Positions 23,801 to 35,311 of a DNA stretch of 64,000 nucleotides are shown piece after piece. The stretch comes from Diadema setosum (Eukaryota; Echinodermata; Echinoidea; Diadematoida; Diadematidae). Numbering within the stretch: the first letter of the stretch is position 1; the number at the start of each line of letters is the position of its first letter. The DNA lies in NCBI RefSeq assembly GCF_964275005.1, contig NC_092698.1, positions 31,861,162 through 31,925,161 of the forward strand. The letters are read 5' to 3'. Position numbers and translations under genes: made by a program. A model generated the notes under the pieces. That model worked only from the letters and a program-made list of their open reading frames with translations. It did not search any database and was not told where the DNA came from.

Positions 23801-26800
23801 TTTTATTATTATCACTTTTTTGGATATCTCAGCCATTTGAAAACCAATTTTCATCAAATTGAATCCTTCTTCAAATTACATGCTCTTTCATATTTCATAA
23901 GAGGTTTCTCATTATCTCACTCAGGAATGTTCAAAACATGAATCCCCACCTCAACCAGTACTGTACAGTCCCTTTAAAGGGACCTAAAGTACTCAAATAA
24001 CGTGATGATGAATAAACCGTCCATTACCCATCAAAATGTCAAGCAAATTAAGTTACGAGAGAAGAAATCATCACACGAGCAAACATTTCCCAATGAAAAG
24101 AAAAATATGAATAGGAAGGCCAAAGAAAAGAAGATGTATCTATCATGTGGAAATCTGTATGGATCCCTGGTTAGTATAATGACATTTCTTTCATAACAGC
24201 CATTAGCCGGGGGAAAAATCGGAGCGACACCCCACTGAGCTCAACATGATACCCGTGAACAAGGTGAAAATCGATGAACAAGAACGACGGCTCTTGCACG
24301 AAAAGTATCATGGGATGCACTCGTGACTGCAATCTCGAGAAGTGCCACTCTGGATCTTTAAATGCACTCTGAATATCAGAGTCCGTTTTTAACACATTAG
24401 AAATGACGGATTTTTTTATTATTTATTTTCATGCAGTAATCTTGACATAAGCTCGCAGACGACAACTGAGTAGTAATTGCTGCTGGCCATAACTAAAAGA
24501 GATTGTACAAAGTTCGATAACGTTCTGTTGCTGTTTTTTTTTTCGGTCACAGGATGTGCAGTGAAACAAACGTCGGCTGCTTAATGGACCATTGCGAAAT
24601 TCTAACGAGCCTAACCATATCTCATGTATCATATCGCATACACTAATGTCTCATAATGTCCTTAATCACAACCTACTTAAGGGTGAAGTCACTGCTTTCT
24701 GGATAACAAAAACAAAAAAACCTACAGAAAAGCAGCAAATAAACACGTACGCATTTGATAAAGCCTGTTTCATTAACTTTTTCGTATTCTGAAGATATCA
24801 TGCGACTACAGTTGTCACAAATTCAATACTGCAAAATGTATTTTTTTTTTCAATTGCACGGTTAATGGTGATACTGTCTATCAAGACATCTGTAGTGAGT
24901 GGGTATTATTTGGTTTCTCTTTTGTAAGTTCAGTGTTTCTTTTTTTTATCGGCTTTTGAGAACGAAATTTAGATAGGTGTCTAAGTTTTGAAAAAAAAAA
25001 TTACCAATTTAAGAAAGAAGAATTGAGGGGTTGTTTAATGAACAGCACATGCCAATTGTGTATTAACGCATTTAATGGCACATTAAAAGGCGGTCTTTAC
25101 CAATTACATTGGGATTCCATCGTTTTACATAATTTTCAACGTCCATATCAACGGTGAGACTTTGATTGGGGAAAAGAGAGAGTAGAGGTGGTAAGAATAG
25201 AAAGAGATACAGAGGATGGAGAGAACTGTTTTATTATGATATGATTGTATCATTATTTGCTTTGAGTGAGTGATAATAAAGCAATGAATGTTTGTTAGCA
25301 AGCAAGGACTGGACCAACATCCCCTCTTCGACGACCAGAGGCAATGAGAATAAAGTGCCTCGCCTAAGCTATAGGGCACAACCACCACAGCTAGGGGACT
25401 CGAACCACAGACTTCCTACCGACTGTCCGTTGTCTTATCCGCTGAGCCACAAACAACCCAGTGGATAAGGAATGAGAAAGAGTAAAAGATAAGGATAGAT
25501 AAGAGAGGAAAAGTCCCAAGATGCCCAGCCTGGATTAAGTACTCAGTATGTTCTTATCACTTCACAAACAAAGACGTTGTTATTAATGCTGAGAGCGCCT
25601 TTTATTACAGCTGTGATATGTACACTGCACTTCAGCAAACCATCATCTCAAACATTTATTTAAATTGAATTCTTCACATTGCTGACGTAAGGTTATGAGT
25701 CCAGCGCATTTGATTGTGCAGCGCCATTATACTATGTGCTGTTCGAAGTCCGATTTCACATTGTGGCTCGGATCGCGGAAGACGAGTGCCCTATGGCGTC
25801 GCGCGCTATGTCATCAAGAGGAGTGTTTTTTTTTTTCCCCATACTCAATCAGTGTTCCATTGGAAAGGGGAAAAGTTTTGACGTAAAGAGAGAGAGAGAG
25901 AAATGTCTTTGCTGTAGCATGGTAGTAAGGAGAGGCTTAGGCCCAGTCTTCATCCGATCGACGAGGAAGAATTCAGGCAAAACTATCTATTGCCGCTCGG
26001 ATATAAGAAAGAGTTGGCAAAGTGAATAATTCGAGTTTCCTGACTGGTATCTCATATTACATACGCGACGCATTTAGTGATGAAAAGGGGAGTAGGATTA
26101 GCTCTTCAGAAAAATGTCACATCAGTATTATTTTTCTAACCCCCCCCCCAAAAAAAAAAAAAAAGAAAAAAAGGAAGAGGAATGTCACTGATATTGAAAT
26201 GTCATGTACAGTTATGTTTACTTGGATAGACAAGTGTTTGCATATATGCATAAAATAACGTCTGCTCGTTTTCATTTTGCATTGTGATAGAATAATGTTG
26301 AAAATTTGAGTTAATCGTTTATCTGTTTCAACTGTCAGATTCAAATTATACTGTGCTCAATTAGTTCGTGAATTGACTTTATATTACATTTATGTATGAA
26401 AAAGAAATTCAGAAATAAAGTAAGATAAATCAATCAGTCAATCAGTCAATCAATATAGGATGATCATAAACGCACATACACAAGACATATGGAACATAAC
26501 ACTTTGTTTGTACAATGGCATGTGTCCAGTGATTTTTACGTACAGTAAGTCCTACTGAAATATCATGTATTAAGAGAAGAAAAAAAAAAATGTTTATTGA
26601 GCACCGCAGAAGGGGAGCTTCTGTACATACGCCTGTACATACTGTATACCTGGGCAAGACTCCTTCATGAATTAACCCGTCAGAACACATCAAGTTGTAT
26701 GTTTCACTGCGCATTTGGTTATGTTCAGTTTCTTCTGTCCTTTCCACAAAATTAGTTCGATCTGGTTTGCGGAAAAGAATACATCATCACCTTACAACAA

Positions 26801-29403
26801 TCCCTGTTCTTTGCTGGCACTGCAATTGGAGCGATAGTCGGTGGAACGCTTTCTGACAAGTAAGGCTTAATACTCGCAGTTATAAAGATTATGATGTCCA
26901 AGATATATTCCATAACGAGCTGTTGCGTTTGAATGTGCGATCCCATTGTTGTTTCATTGGTCCTCGTACATTGGTCAGTAGACATTTTTAAAGTGCAACA
27001 GTTTTAGCGAATTATTGGGCAGTCAACTGTCCATATACACACACTAACTTGTTACACTCGCACAGTGTTGATTCCACAAACATGTAGTACCTTTATCGTA
27101 TAAGTAAAGCAGTTCTTTGGAGAGTGAATATAAAGGCGAGTAAGATCGTATACTGGTATACGCATCGCAAATAAAAGATGAGCAAGATCTTATCACGCCT
27201 CGAGCAACGACAAACGTGGTAACGGACATCATTTTTTTTTCTTCTTTTCTTTTCAGAGTTGGTCGCCACAGGGTTGTCTTTGCTGCCTTGTCAATAGTCA
27301 GTTTGGCTGGAATCTTGGTGGCTTTGGCGCCCAACGTTTGGCTTCTCCTAGTTGGAAGATTTACAGCCGGAGCCGCTTCCAATGCCATGATTGCTGCCAC
27401 CTTCGTACTGGGTATACTCATTTCTTCCACTTATCTCATTTATGTAGCCATACTTTGTTTCAAGGAAAAGTTCCTTCGCAGAATGCATATCTCTCTCATA
27501 CTAGTACATCCAGTCATTAACATGTCTTTGTAAACAATAATTTATCTACTAGTCTGTATGCATATCATGACATTAACTTAGCGTTTCAAGTCCTGGGGCT
27601 GTCTTATTTGGGGATTGTATGTTTTTCATCATAATGTAAACCATAGTGACTATTACTGTTGTTACCATTGTTTCTGATAATCCTTATATCACTTTCTATC
27701 TTTCTTGTTTCTCATCAACATTCTCAATCAATTCGCCGTAATGCGGAGTATTTTTCTCATTCTCATCAACAGCCAACGAATTTATAGGTCCGTCCAAGCG
27801 CAGCATTTCGGGAAATGTTATTTGGGTCTACTACGCACTCGGATATATGTTATTAGCCCTTATCGCCTTCTTTATCCGAAATTGGCGCCACTTTTACCTC
27901 GTCATCTCCACTGTTCCAGTCATCCTTTTGTTGATGTCTTTGTAAGTATTTTTAAAGACAAATCACTCATTAGCTCTATGAAATCTGTTAAATATCAAAT
28001 TCTGCTCTAGTTGTTATTAAAAGATTTTTTTTTTTCAAAAATACACCCAAGACCAGCCAGACATATTTTCGAGATAATTATCTTTTTTTTTTTCTTTCGG
28101 CAAAATAAAGACAACAACATGCACCATGGATCAGGGTGCAACAGCTTACAGGACAAGTTCACCTTCATTAACATAAGGATTGAGAGAATGTAGCAATATT
28201 AGTAGAACACATCATTGAAAGTTTGAGGAAAATCGGACAATCCGTTCAAAAGTTATGAATTTTTGAAGTTTTTGTGCAGTCACCGCTGGATGAGAAGACT
28301 ACTGCAGTGTATGATGTCGCATGCGTACAACAATGTAAAGAAAATATAAAGAGAATTTCACAAAATTTCATCTTTTGAAAAAAGTACACATTCCCTTGAC
28401 TCGTTACTGACATATGTTATGGGTAATATTATTCCCATTGCCTTTAGAAAGAGGCAAGTCAAGTGCTCTTTTATTATGCGAAAAAAAGTGAAAATATGTT
28501 GAATTTTCTTTACATTAATTTTTCTTTATACTGTTGTACTCATATGACATCACGAGCCTTAGTAGTCTCCTCATCCAGCAATTCCATCACAAAAATTTCA
28601 AAAATTCATAACTTTTGCATCGATTGTCCAATTTTCCTCAAACTTTCACTGACGTGTTCTACTAATATTGCTGCATTCTCTCAATCCTTATGTTTATGAA
28701 GGTGAACTTGTCCTTTAAGTTGGATTGCTAATTCTGATTATAAGTGGGGATCATCTATAGAATCATCGCACAAATATTAGCAAGTTCTCTCCCCTTTAAT
28801 TACTGTAACTAAAATAACACTATCGTCTACAGGTCTTCTTACTGCAGACTTGTCGCTAGAATTCCTTCGAAATAGTGCACTTCAATCATGTAATGTTTAT
28901 TTGTAAAAACACTTTGCACTCCCTTTGCATTGGCTGGTACGTGTGTGGTCTATACCATTCATGAATATTCAAATGAGAAATAGCCTAAAATGCGGATTTT
29001 TCTTTTTTTTTTTGTGTATCACAAACAACCGTTGATAACTGGATCAGTACCTTTCCGTTTGCCTACAAAAAAAAAATAAACAAAACAGAACGAGAAAACT
29101 TATTCTACATTTTTATTCATTTTGATTCTTTATGGAATATACATAAGGCGCGTACAGTGGTATTTATATTTTTGAAAACGCGTAAAATCCCTTCTTTTTT
29201 ACCAATAACTAATGTGATGCAATGGTATGGTGTATAACACAAGCAAGTACATGTTATGATCACTTACGGTTAGCGTGTTATGACAAGGAATTAATGTATT
29301 CATTTCGAATTAATGGCGAGTAAATCTCATATCAAAGCGCATTAAAGTTGATGCATTTATGAACGTGGACAAGTATACGGAAGGGAAAGAAAGACAGATA
29401 GGT

Positions 29404-29450
<47 letters not shown>

Positions 29451-32400
29451 TAGATAGATAGATAGATAGACAGACATACAGGTAGACAGAGAAAGAGGAA
29501 GAGCAAAAGAGAATCATCTTGTAATCTTGAACACACTAATGAATGTTTATATCAATGCAGTACTGATTGCTATGAGAGACAAGTTGGTTATACGCAATTT
29601 CAATAAAAAAAAAAAGGAAAATAGAGTTTACAGTGTCATGACTTGCGTGCGAACATATAGAGCCTACATTTTACTTTATGAGAAGAATGACTGAGAAAAT
29701 AATATTTTCTGTTAGATAAATAAAAAAAGAAATGCAAATTCAAGTTATTCTTCACATGAATTGAAGTAGAAGAAAGGACGGGTGTCATTGGATTTATTAT
29801 TAGTGTGTACTACTCTGTCAAAGTTGTCCCCACTACCTCCCAATTTGCCCATGATCGCTGACGGCTAGAGATGGTTGATTTTATGTTCTCATTCTCTCGT
29901 TACTTTTGATCAGAGTTGTGCCTGAATCTCCGAGATGGCTACTGTCCAGGGACCGTGAAACAGAAGCTCGCAAAATTGTGAGGAAACTGGCCAAGGTCAA
30001 CAAAGTTACAATTACAGAAACATTTACCCTCACTGATATTACTGAGAAGGTAAGCTGAAGTTGATTCATTCTTATTTTTCACTGTTACTGACAATGGACA
30101 TGAACAAAGGGCATGCATATTTTGCAGTCGCTTTGTTCGAGTTTTGATTGAATCTTATCAATATGGGGGAAATGGATGAACTGTTGCCGAGCGAATAGTT
30201 CGGCTCGTATATTGGTAAAATTTTTGCGGTGTAAACCTGTGATGTTTGGACCATAAATGCAATGGCGGATCCAGAGGGGGCGCACCGGGCGCGCGCCCCC
30301 TCTTTATTTTTTGTTAAAACAAAAGAAATACAAAAGAAAAAATGAGGGAGGGGGCGGGAAGGCGTGCGCCTCCTTTAATTTTGCAAAGGCGTCTCCCCTT
30401 TACGGAATTCTTGGATCCGCTCCTGTAAATATAGTACGAACTCACTGACACAAGATATTCCAGGGTACGTACATTAGCAATTATTATTGTAGGTCCCTCT
30501 TTTTCCACACAGACCAATCAACGCAATTAACACACACACGCACACACAGATATATGTATGTATAAACAAACATGTGTGTATATACATGACAATTATACAA
30601 ACACACACACACACACACATATTTCTATATAATGTGTCTTTACATGTATTAACTAAGATTTATGATCCTTTATAACAGGATATTGAGAAAGAGGATGAGA
30701 AAACATTTATGGATATTCTGCGCAAGCCTCGTTTGCGGATGTACACCCTGAACATCATGTTCAATCTGTAAGTATATTCCTATCGTTTATTTCCACTGAA
30801 CTTACTGTTATCATTCCTCTTGTCGGTCTTCTTTATTATCATCACCTCCGTTAGCGTTATCATCATCATGATAATAATGGTGATGAGGATTCTGATAAAT
30901 GCTACATAAACCATAATCATCACCATCATCACTATCATTATCGATATCATAACATTATCATTACCAACATCATCAGAAAATATCTCATTACGTAGATCCG
31001 TTAATATGACTTCATTTCAAAATATTGCATCCCTAGGAAAAGGTCTCCATCATGAAGATTGCTGACAGAGATACACTTGTGGTGGTGACACGACATTTGC
31101 TCCTGCGACAATTTGCCCCGGTCTTATTTTCTCCAAGGACTTAAGGTTATGGTTGTGATATGGTTTTAGGTTTAGTTCGATGTGAGGATTAGGATTAGGG
31201 TCAGGTTATATTTGTGGGTAGAATTTATATTTGGTTTAGCGTGCAGATATTTCATGGGAGCAATGATTGTCGCAGGAGCAAATGTCATGGAACCCTTGTG
31301 GTGGTATGCTATCCCCCAAAATAGTGATACATTGTAATACCAATGTTATGTTAAGCTGTATGACGCTGTGCAGTATGGGGCGCCAAGTGTCGCATGATCT
31401 ATTTCGTCGACGAAATGTTTCGTTACGAAATAGGTCATGCGACACTTGGCGCCCCATAGTGTAGACTATGCACTGAACATGACTCATAACACCAGAAACA
31501 ATTTGTGATATATATTAGGTGTTATTTCTGATTACCATGAGGACAATTTAATGGACTAATTATGTTTGTTTTTTGTTTGTTTGTTCCCTCGAAGCATCGT
31601 TAACACACTAGTCTATTTCGGAGTCTCGCTTAGCACCGGCAGTCTCGGCGTCAATGTCTACATCGCCTTCGCCATAGCAGGTGCCGTTGAAATTCCCGCG
31701 TGTTTCGGCGTGATTCATCCCATCGACTACTTTGGCAGACGACCATCGTACATGGCCTGCATGTTTATTGCTGGGATCGCTCTCTTGGCAACAATATTCA
31801 TTCGTGAGAATATTCAGCATTTCATTTAGATAAATAAATGAATCATATATTTAACATTACATATTATAGAATATGCGTGTGAATACATTATTATGTAATA
31901 CGTATACAAGTTATTATTACATATCAAACCTGTAGTTTCAATGCAAATATTACTCAAATAGTTATAATGTACTCTGCTTTGGTATCAAAGTTTAACCTAT
32001 CTGTCGCTATTTCTATAGTCTATAATAGTTGCGTCTATAATTATACATGTCGTGTGCTAGCAGTGCTCACAAAATGTTATCGTTCTTTTTAGTCAGGAAA
32101 ACTTTGTAACAATATCAATTGTATTTCTATTACACGTCACAAAATACAGTACGTATCTGCTGTAGCCATCTTCTCTTTTTTTCTCCCTTGTTCCCACTTT
32201 TTTTCTCTCTCTTACCCTCTCTTCATAACAACAGCGTTGGGTGTTGGTCGTGCCTGTGTAGCCATGGTTGGCAAGCTTGCAATCACGTCGTCTTTTTGCA
32301 TCATCTATCTACACGCCGTGGAGATTATCCCAACCCCAGTCAGGTGGGTGGTGTCTATCTCAGTGGCGGATCCAGAGGGGAGCGCACCGGGCGCGCGCCC

Positions 32401-34162
32401 CTCTGTATTTTTGGTTTAAAAAAACAAAAGAAATAAAAGGATAAATGGGGGGGGGGGGTGCGTGCGCCCCCTTTAATTTTGCAAAGACGCCTCCCCTTGA
32501 CAGAATTCCTGGATCCGCCCCTGTATTTCTCTCTTTTCCCCTGGCCTCTCTTCCTTATCTCTGTCGATTCCTCAGTATAAACGGGTATAAAAGCCATGAT
32601 GTGAGAAAAATGTCTCTTTCATGACCAGAGTCGAACGGAAAGACGATAATTTTGTTTTTCACGGTTATCATGACGTCATATACTTACTATGCAAATAAGA
32701 GATACCTGACATGCAATACTCATCGCATGCTTTTCAGCCTGACTTGGATATACTGTATGTTGATAATGAATATGTCTTCGAATGCTAATAGAGGATTTAC
32801 AACTTTCCTTTTCTGTTGATAAAGGTCATGTAAAACTGTGCAAATTAGATACTGATTATTGGTTATTCATTACATTAAATTTTGTCTGCCCTTATCTCTA
32901 ACCCCAAGGAATGCGGCGTTGGGTTCCTGTACTCTCTTCTCTAACATGGCGAACATCCTGGGACCGCAGATTATAGCTCTAAGTTCAGTCTGGGATCCAT
33001 TACCTCTGGTAATCTTCGGCTCACTGTCTATCATCGCTGGCATTGTTTCTGTCTTCCTGCCCGAAACGCGTGGCAAGAAGATTCCAGAAACCATCGAAGA
33101 AGGGGAAAATATTGGTTGGTAAGTTTCTTTAAAAAGAGAGAGGAGGGGGTAGCTTCATACTACGGATTGGAATAGCAGGATAGATGGATAGGCAGACAGG
33201 TAGATAGACAGAAAGACGAACAGATAGATAGATGGATAAATTGATTGAAAGATATAATTGTAATATATTGTGGATATATAGATATAGTTAGTGCCGCAAT
33301 AAAATAGCATTAATTACTTGACTGGATTTTTCTGATAAGATAGAAGGTATAACTCTGATACCATGTTACGATTTAAAGTTCCAGAGTAAGTATTTTTGAA
33401 GAGGAATGAATAGTATATTGAGAGAGTGCAGCAATATTAGTACAAGCACATCAGTATTTGTTTGACGAAAATCGGACAATCCGTATGAAAAGTTATGCAT
33501 TTTTAAAGTTCGGTGTAGCAATCACTGAATGAGAAGACTACTACAGTTCGTGGCGTCATGTGAAACGATGAAGAAAATTTAAAGAGAATCCCGCTAATTT
33601 TTTTTTATGAGTATAAATACACATTTTTTATTTATTTATTTACTTTATTTTTTTTTTTTGGGGGGGGGGAGGAATGGTCATTGACATAAATGATTCCCCC
33701 TGCTTTCTGAAAGAGTTAAATCAAGTGTTCTTTCATTATACTCGAAAAGTGAAATTATTTTGAATTTTCCTTATATTTTCTTTATGTTGCAGACCATACG
33801 TGACGTCATAAAAATATTGTAGTCTTCTCATCCAGAGATGGCGATCCCAAAATTTCAGATTAATTACTCTTGAACGGATAGTCAGATTTTCCTCAAATTT
33901 TCACTGATGTGTTCTAGTAATGCTTCTGCATTGTCTTAATCCACATATTTATTCCTTAGGTTTCATTATGGCTTAATTGTGTTTTTTTTTCCATTTCAAT
34001 GATTATCATCTTTGTATGGTTTATATTCCGAATGTGTATTTTGTTCCACGATGTTTTTGCAGGAGAGCCGGCCCGAGACAGAGGAAAGGAGCACAAGGAA
34101 GTGAATACGCTAATATCAAATATCAAGAAGCAAATGGAATGGCGAATGGTGATCCAGTTTGA
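20877..34162 (+). CDS. SLC22-family organic ion transporter, paralogue B (568 aa, 11 exons)
   Basis: Plasma-membrane organic ion carrier, tandem duplicate of the gene at 3975-14890. Exons: 20877-21041, 22381-22641, 26756-26859, 27257-27411, 27773-27941, 29914-30049, 30679-30767, 31595-31803, 32235-32343, 32909-33118, 34063-34162. Intron phases equal those of paralogue A throughout, and only exons 6 and 11 differ in length. ATG 20877 is preferred because it aligns with the start of paralogue A. Visible features are GEFGRYQ near the N-terminus and a cysteine-rich extracellular loop with sequons NTT and NYS (one sequon of paralogue A is lost). Others are VGRHR after TM2, [12 protein letters not shown] and PETRGK, followed by a hydrophilic tail ending NGDPV. 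Asn478 occupies the TM11 position that is Asp in cation and Arg in anion/carnitine carriers. Substrate unknown; family certain. Confidence 0.93.
21410..21660 (+). mobile_element. Element carrying degenerate telomere-like TTAGGG repeats, copy 2
   Basis: About 120 bases of degenerate GGGTTA repeats (roughly 21463-21590) in intron 1 of SLC22 paralogue B. The array is preceded by 'cccggctaaatactggtt', the inverted match of the flank of the CCCTAA array at 18930-19135. It ends with 'ggggtaattaccct', which is self-complementary. Opposite orientation and shared flanks support one dispersed family. Confidence 0.6.
22940..23240 (+). mobile_element. Decayed 3' end of a non-LTR retrotransposon (LINE)
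   Basis: Conceptual reading gives [15 protein letters not shown] at about 23114-23159 and, in a second frame, [11 protein letters not shown] followed by a stop at about 23221. Both match the 'FP..WN.LP' and 'F...L' pattern at the C-terminus of reverse transcriptases of CR1/L2/Rex-like LINEs. Upstream frames are broken by several stops and at least one frameshift. The A-run at 23292-23310 may be its tail. The clade cannot be assigned. Confidence 0.45.
23601..23982. mobile_element. MITE family B, copy 1
   Basis: The left end 'agttctggttgaggtgagga' is mirrored on the right by 'tccccacctcaaccagtact', continuing into 'gtacagtccctttaa'. The arms continue inward through 'caaagagcatg' and 'atgaaaatcggttttgaaat' and meet near 23800. 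The whole element is therefore a foldback of about 380 bases. A closely similar copy is at 44054-44445. Confidence 0.85.
25300..25455 (-). mobile_element. tRNA-derived SINE (head region)
   Basis: On the minus strand, TGGCTCAGCGG (25449-25439) is a good RNA polymerase III A box, and GGTTCGAGTCC (25406-25396) is a perfect B box. The 32-base gap between them is normal for a tRNA-like promoter. The sequence between does not fold as a clean tRNA cloverleaf, and a non-tRNA body follows towards 25125. This fits a SINE head rather than a functional tRNA gene. The 3' limit is uncertain. Confidence 0.7.
28146..28720. mobile_element. MITE family C, copy 1 (foldback)
   Basis: The left arm starts with 'ggacaagttcaccttcatta' and continues 'gcaatattagtagaacac'. 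The right arm ends with the inverse, 'ggtgaacttgtcctttaa'. The arms run about 230 bases with words such as 'ggaaaatcggacaat' and 'gatgagaagact' mirrored, and the centre is AT-rich. It is non-coding and lies in intron 5 of SLC22 paralogue B. Confidence 0.85.
29405..29472. repeat. TA and GATA microsatellite
   Basis: (TA)n followed by (GATA)n in intron 5 of SLC22 paralogue B, some 440 bases before exon 6. Confidence 0.95.
30260..30425. mobile_element. MITE family D (GGCGGATCC ends), copy 1
   Basis: The ends are CAATGGCGGATCCAGAGG and, inverted, CAGGAGCGGATCCAAG. Subterminal GC-rich words 'gcgcaccgggcgcgcgcccc' and 'gcgtgcgcctcc' flank an A-rich centre. It is about 165 bases and lies in intron 6 of SLC22 paralogue B. 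The C[AG].GG end resembles hAT-type termini, but no clear 8-base target duplication is seen. Confidence 0.75.
31071..31307. mobile_element. Short inverted-repeat element (GACATTTGCTCCTGCGAC arms)
   Basis: GACATTTGCTCCTGCGACAA on the left and its exact inverse ending TTGTCGCAGGAGCAAATGTC on the right are embedded in longer imperfect arms (about 40-45 bases, 'acttgtggtggt' mirrored by 'accacaagggtt'). The interior carries degenerate TTAGG words. It lies in intron 7 of SLC22 paralogue B and is non-coding. Confidence 0.75.
31374..31458. mobile_element. Palindromic MITE with GCGCCAAGTGTCGCA ends, copy 2
   Basis: TATGGGGCGCCAAGTGTCGC and its inverse GCGACACTTGGCGCCCCATA close an 85-base palindrome. 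The centre contains 'tttcgtcgacgaaatg' and 'tttcgttacgaaa'. It has the same ends and the same centre words as 6632-6815, but is half as long. It lies in intron 7 of SLC22 paralogue B. Confidence 0.85.
32361..32523. mobile_element. MITE family D (GGCGGATCC ends), copy 2, beside a splice donor
   Basis: The ends CAGTGGCGGATCCAGAGG and, inverted, CAGGGGCGGATCCAGG match the copy at 30260-30425 over its length. The element starts only 17 bases after the exon 9 donor of SLC22 paralogue B (exon end 32343), leaving the GTGGGT donor intact. Confidence 0.8.
33372..33960. mobile_element. MITE family C, copy 2 (foldback)
   Basis: The left arm contains 'gagtgcagcaatattagtac' and 'gaaaatcggacaatccgta'. The right arm contains the inverse 'gttctagtaatgcttctgca' and 'cagattttcctcaaattttc'. 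It has the same architecture and size as the copy at 28146-28720 and lies in intron 10 of SLC22 paralogue B. Confidence 0.8.
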
Positions 34163-34282
34163 GACTTTAGGATGGTCGACAACACCAACTCAGAGGGGAA
34201 AATACTTTCGCGCTTACATGCGATTCTACTCATGGTGATATCTGTTTACCTCGTGTATCGTTAAATAATCAGTATTGTGTTC

Positions 34283-34288
34283 AATAAA
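34283..34288 (+). terminator. Likely polyadenylation signal of SLC22 paralogue B
   Basis: The first AATAAA downstream of the stop codon lies 120 bases after it. Its position and orientation fit, but the transcript end is inferred. Confidence 0.5.
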
Positions 34289-34480
34289 TGAAGTGATTCA
34301 AAAGCATAGCTACAAAATTATATAAAATAACGAAAGTATAGATCTGCTCGCGTCATCTATTCATACAGATTTTTTTTTCTATTTTTCTGAAATTATTTTC
34401 ACCAAGAGTAGTCTACCGTATTACGTCGGTCGTCATCAATTTGATTCCGAAACGTTTTACATCTTCTTTGTAACCCACAG

Positions 34481-34585
34481 TCCGACTCTCACCGCAACTT
34501 GGCGGGAATCGATATTAGTGGCAAGGGTTACACGCTTATTCCTGAATACAAAATTGGCTGGAAGTTTAGAGATGTCCTTCTAAAG
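34481..34585 (+). other. Candidate coding exon of unknown gene (35 codons)
   Basis: The acceptor 'tttgtaacccacag' precedes an uninterrupted frame reading SDSHRNLAGIDISGKGYTLI, then PEYKIGWKFRDVLLK. It stops exactly at AAG|GTAAAT, a usable donor. The 105 bases are a multiple of three, and base composition is less AT-rich than the surroundings. It is not homologous to the SLC22 exons. It may be an exon of a small gene between SLC22 and PEX11, or a relic of one. Confidence 0.35.
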
Positions 34586-34908
34586 GTAAATAAGCGTAGC
34601 AATATTATGCACTTCCCGGACGTAAAGCATGTGAATTAATCCTTTTAGGGGTAGTGGTGGCCCAACATTATTGGGCACCTATCATATAACGGAATAACAA
34701 AGCACTTACGGGCGAAATGGTCAAAATCAGTATTCACTTTTCCTTTGTCTCCCTGTATGACCAGATTTGCACAAAACTCGACTAAGACAAGGTTGGAAAA
34801 GGTAGGAGAACTGTTTGAAATGAAATGTAAATTCTTTTTCGAACGCTGAAGTAACAGTCCTACTCTATTATCATATATCGAAAGAAATATGTTTTTTTTT
34901 TCACTCAG

Positions 34909-34937
34909 ACCCGATATCCCAGTAAGTCGGCCTTCAG
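34909..34937 (+). other. Candidate small exon following the orphan exon
   Basis: A strong pyrimidine tract and CAG acceptor at about 34895-34908 precede TRYPSKSAF plus two bases, then GTATAG. In phase with 34481-34585 this would extend the peptide. An alternative donor GTAAGT lies inside the segment. The support is only splice-site quality and phase. Confidence 0.2.
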
Positions 34938-35311
34938 GTATAGTGATTTTAGCTGCTGTTATATACCTGAGTGGTGCGAATTTGTTGCCAACGTTATTTC
35001 CTAATTATGATCCGTCTTTTACGTTGCTGAAATACTTTATCCTGGTGGATGTGAATATGTGTCCGTGCCGAGATATCCTTCGTCCTTGTTGCAGCTGTTA
35101 TTTTTAGTTGTTGTTTCATTGCGTTTAGCTTTTCTGTCACACGTGGTACGGTCTCATTTTTTTCAACAGAATTTCTGAGCAGCCTTTAGCGTATAATTGC
35201 GAAGTGGTGCTTCGTTGTAGTAGTACACATCTAAACTCGCACGGATCACAGATAAGGCCTATACTTCACCCCTTTTCCCCGTCGACGAAATTATAGGATT
35301 GTCTTTGTAAC

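Larger units (their letters stand above)
22642..26755 (+). other. Intron 2 of SLC22 paralogue B
   Basis: This 4.1 kb intron is the largest in the gene. It holds a decayed LINE tail (22940-23240), MITE family B copy 1 (23601-23982), a tRNA-derived SINE (about 25300-25455), GA-rich and poly-C/A stretches, and a short TCAA cluster at about 26432-26455. No coding exon is supported. Confidence 0.7.
34289..35311 (+). other. Intergenic, with two candidate orphan exons
   Basis: It contains splice-bordered open segments at 34481-34585 and 34909-34937 (listed separately). The rest is AT-rich without recognised content. Confidence 0.4.

Noticed and set aside
25396-25449. Functional tRNA gene
   Set aside because: A and B boxes are good but the arms do not pair as a cloverleaf, and a non-tRNA body follows. 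A SINE is more likely.
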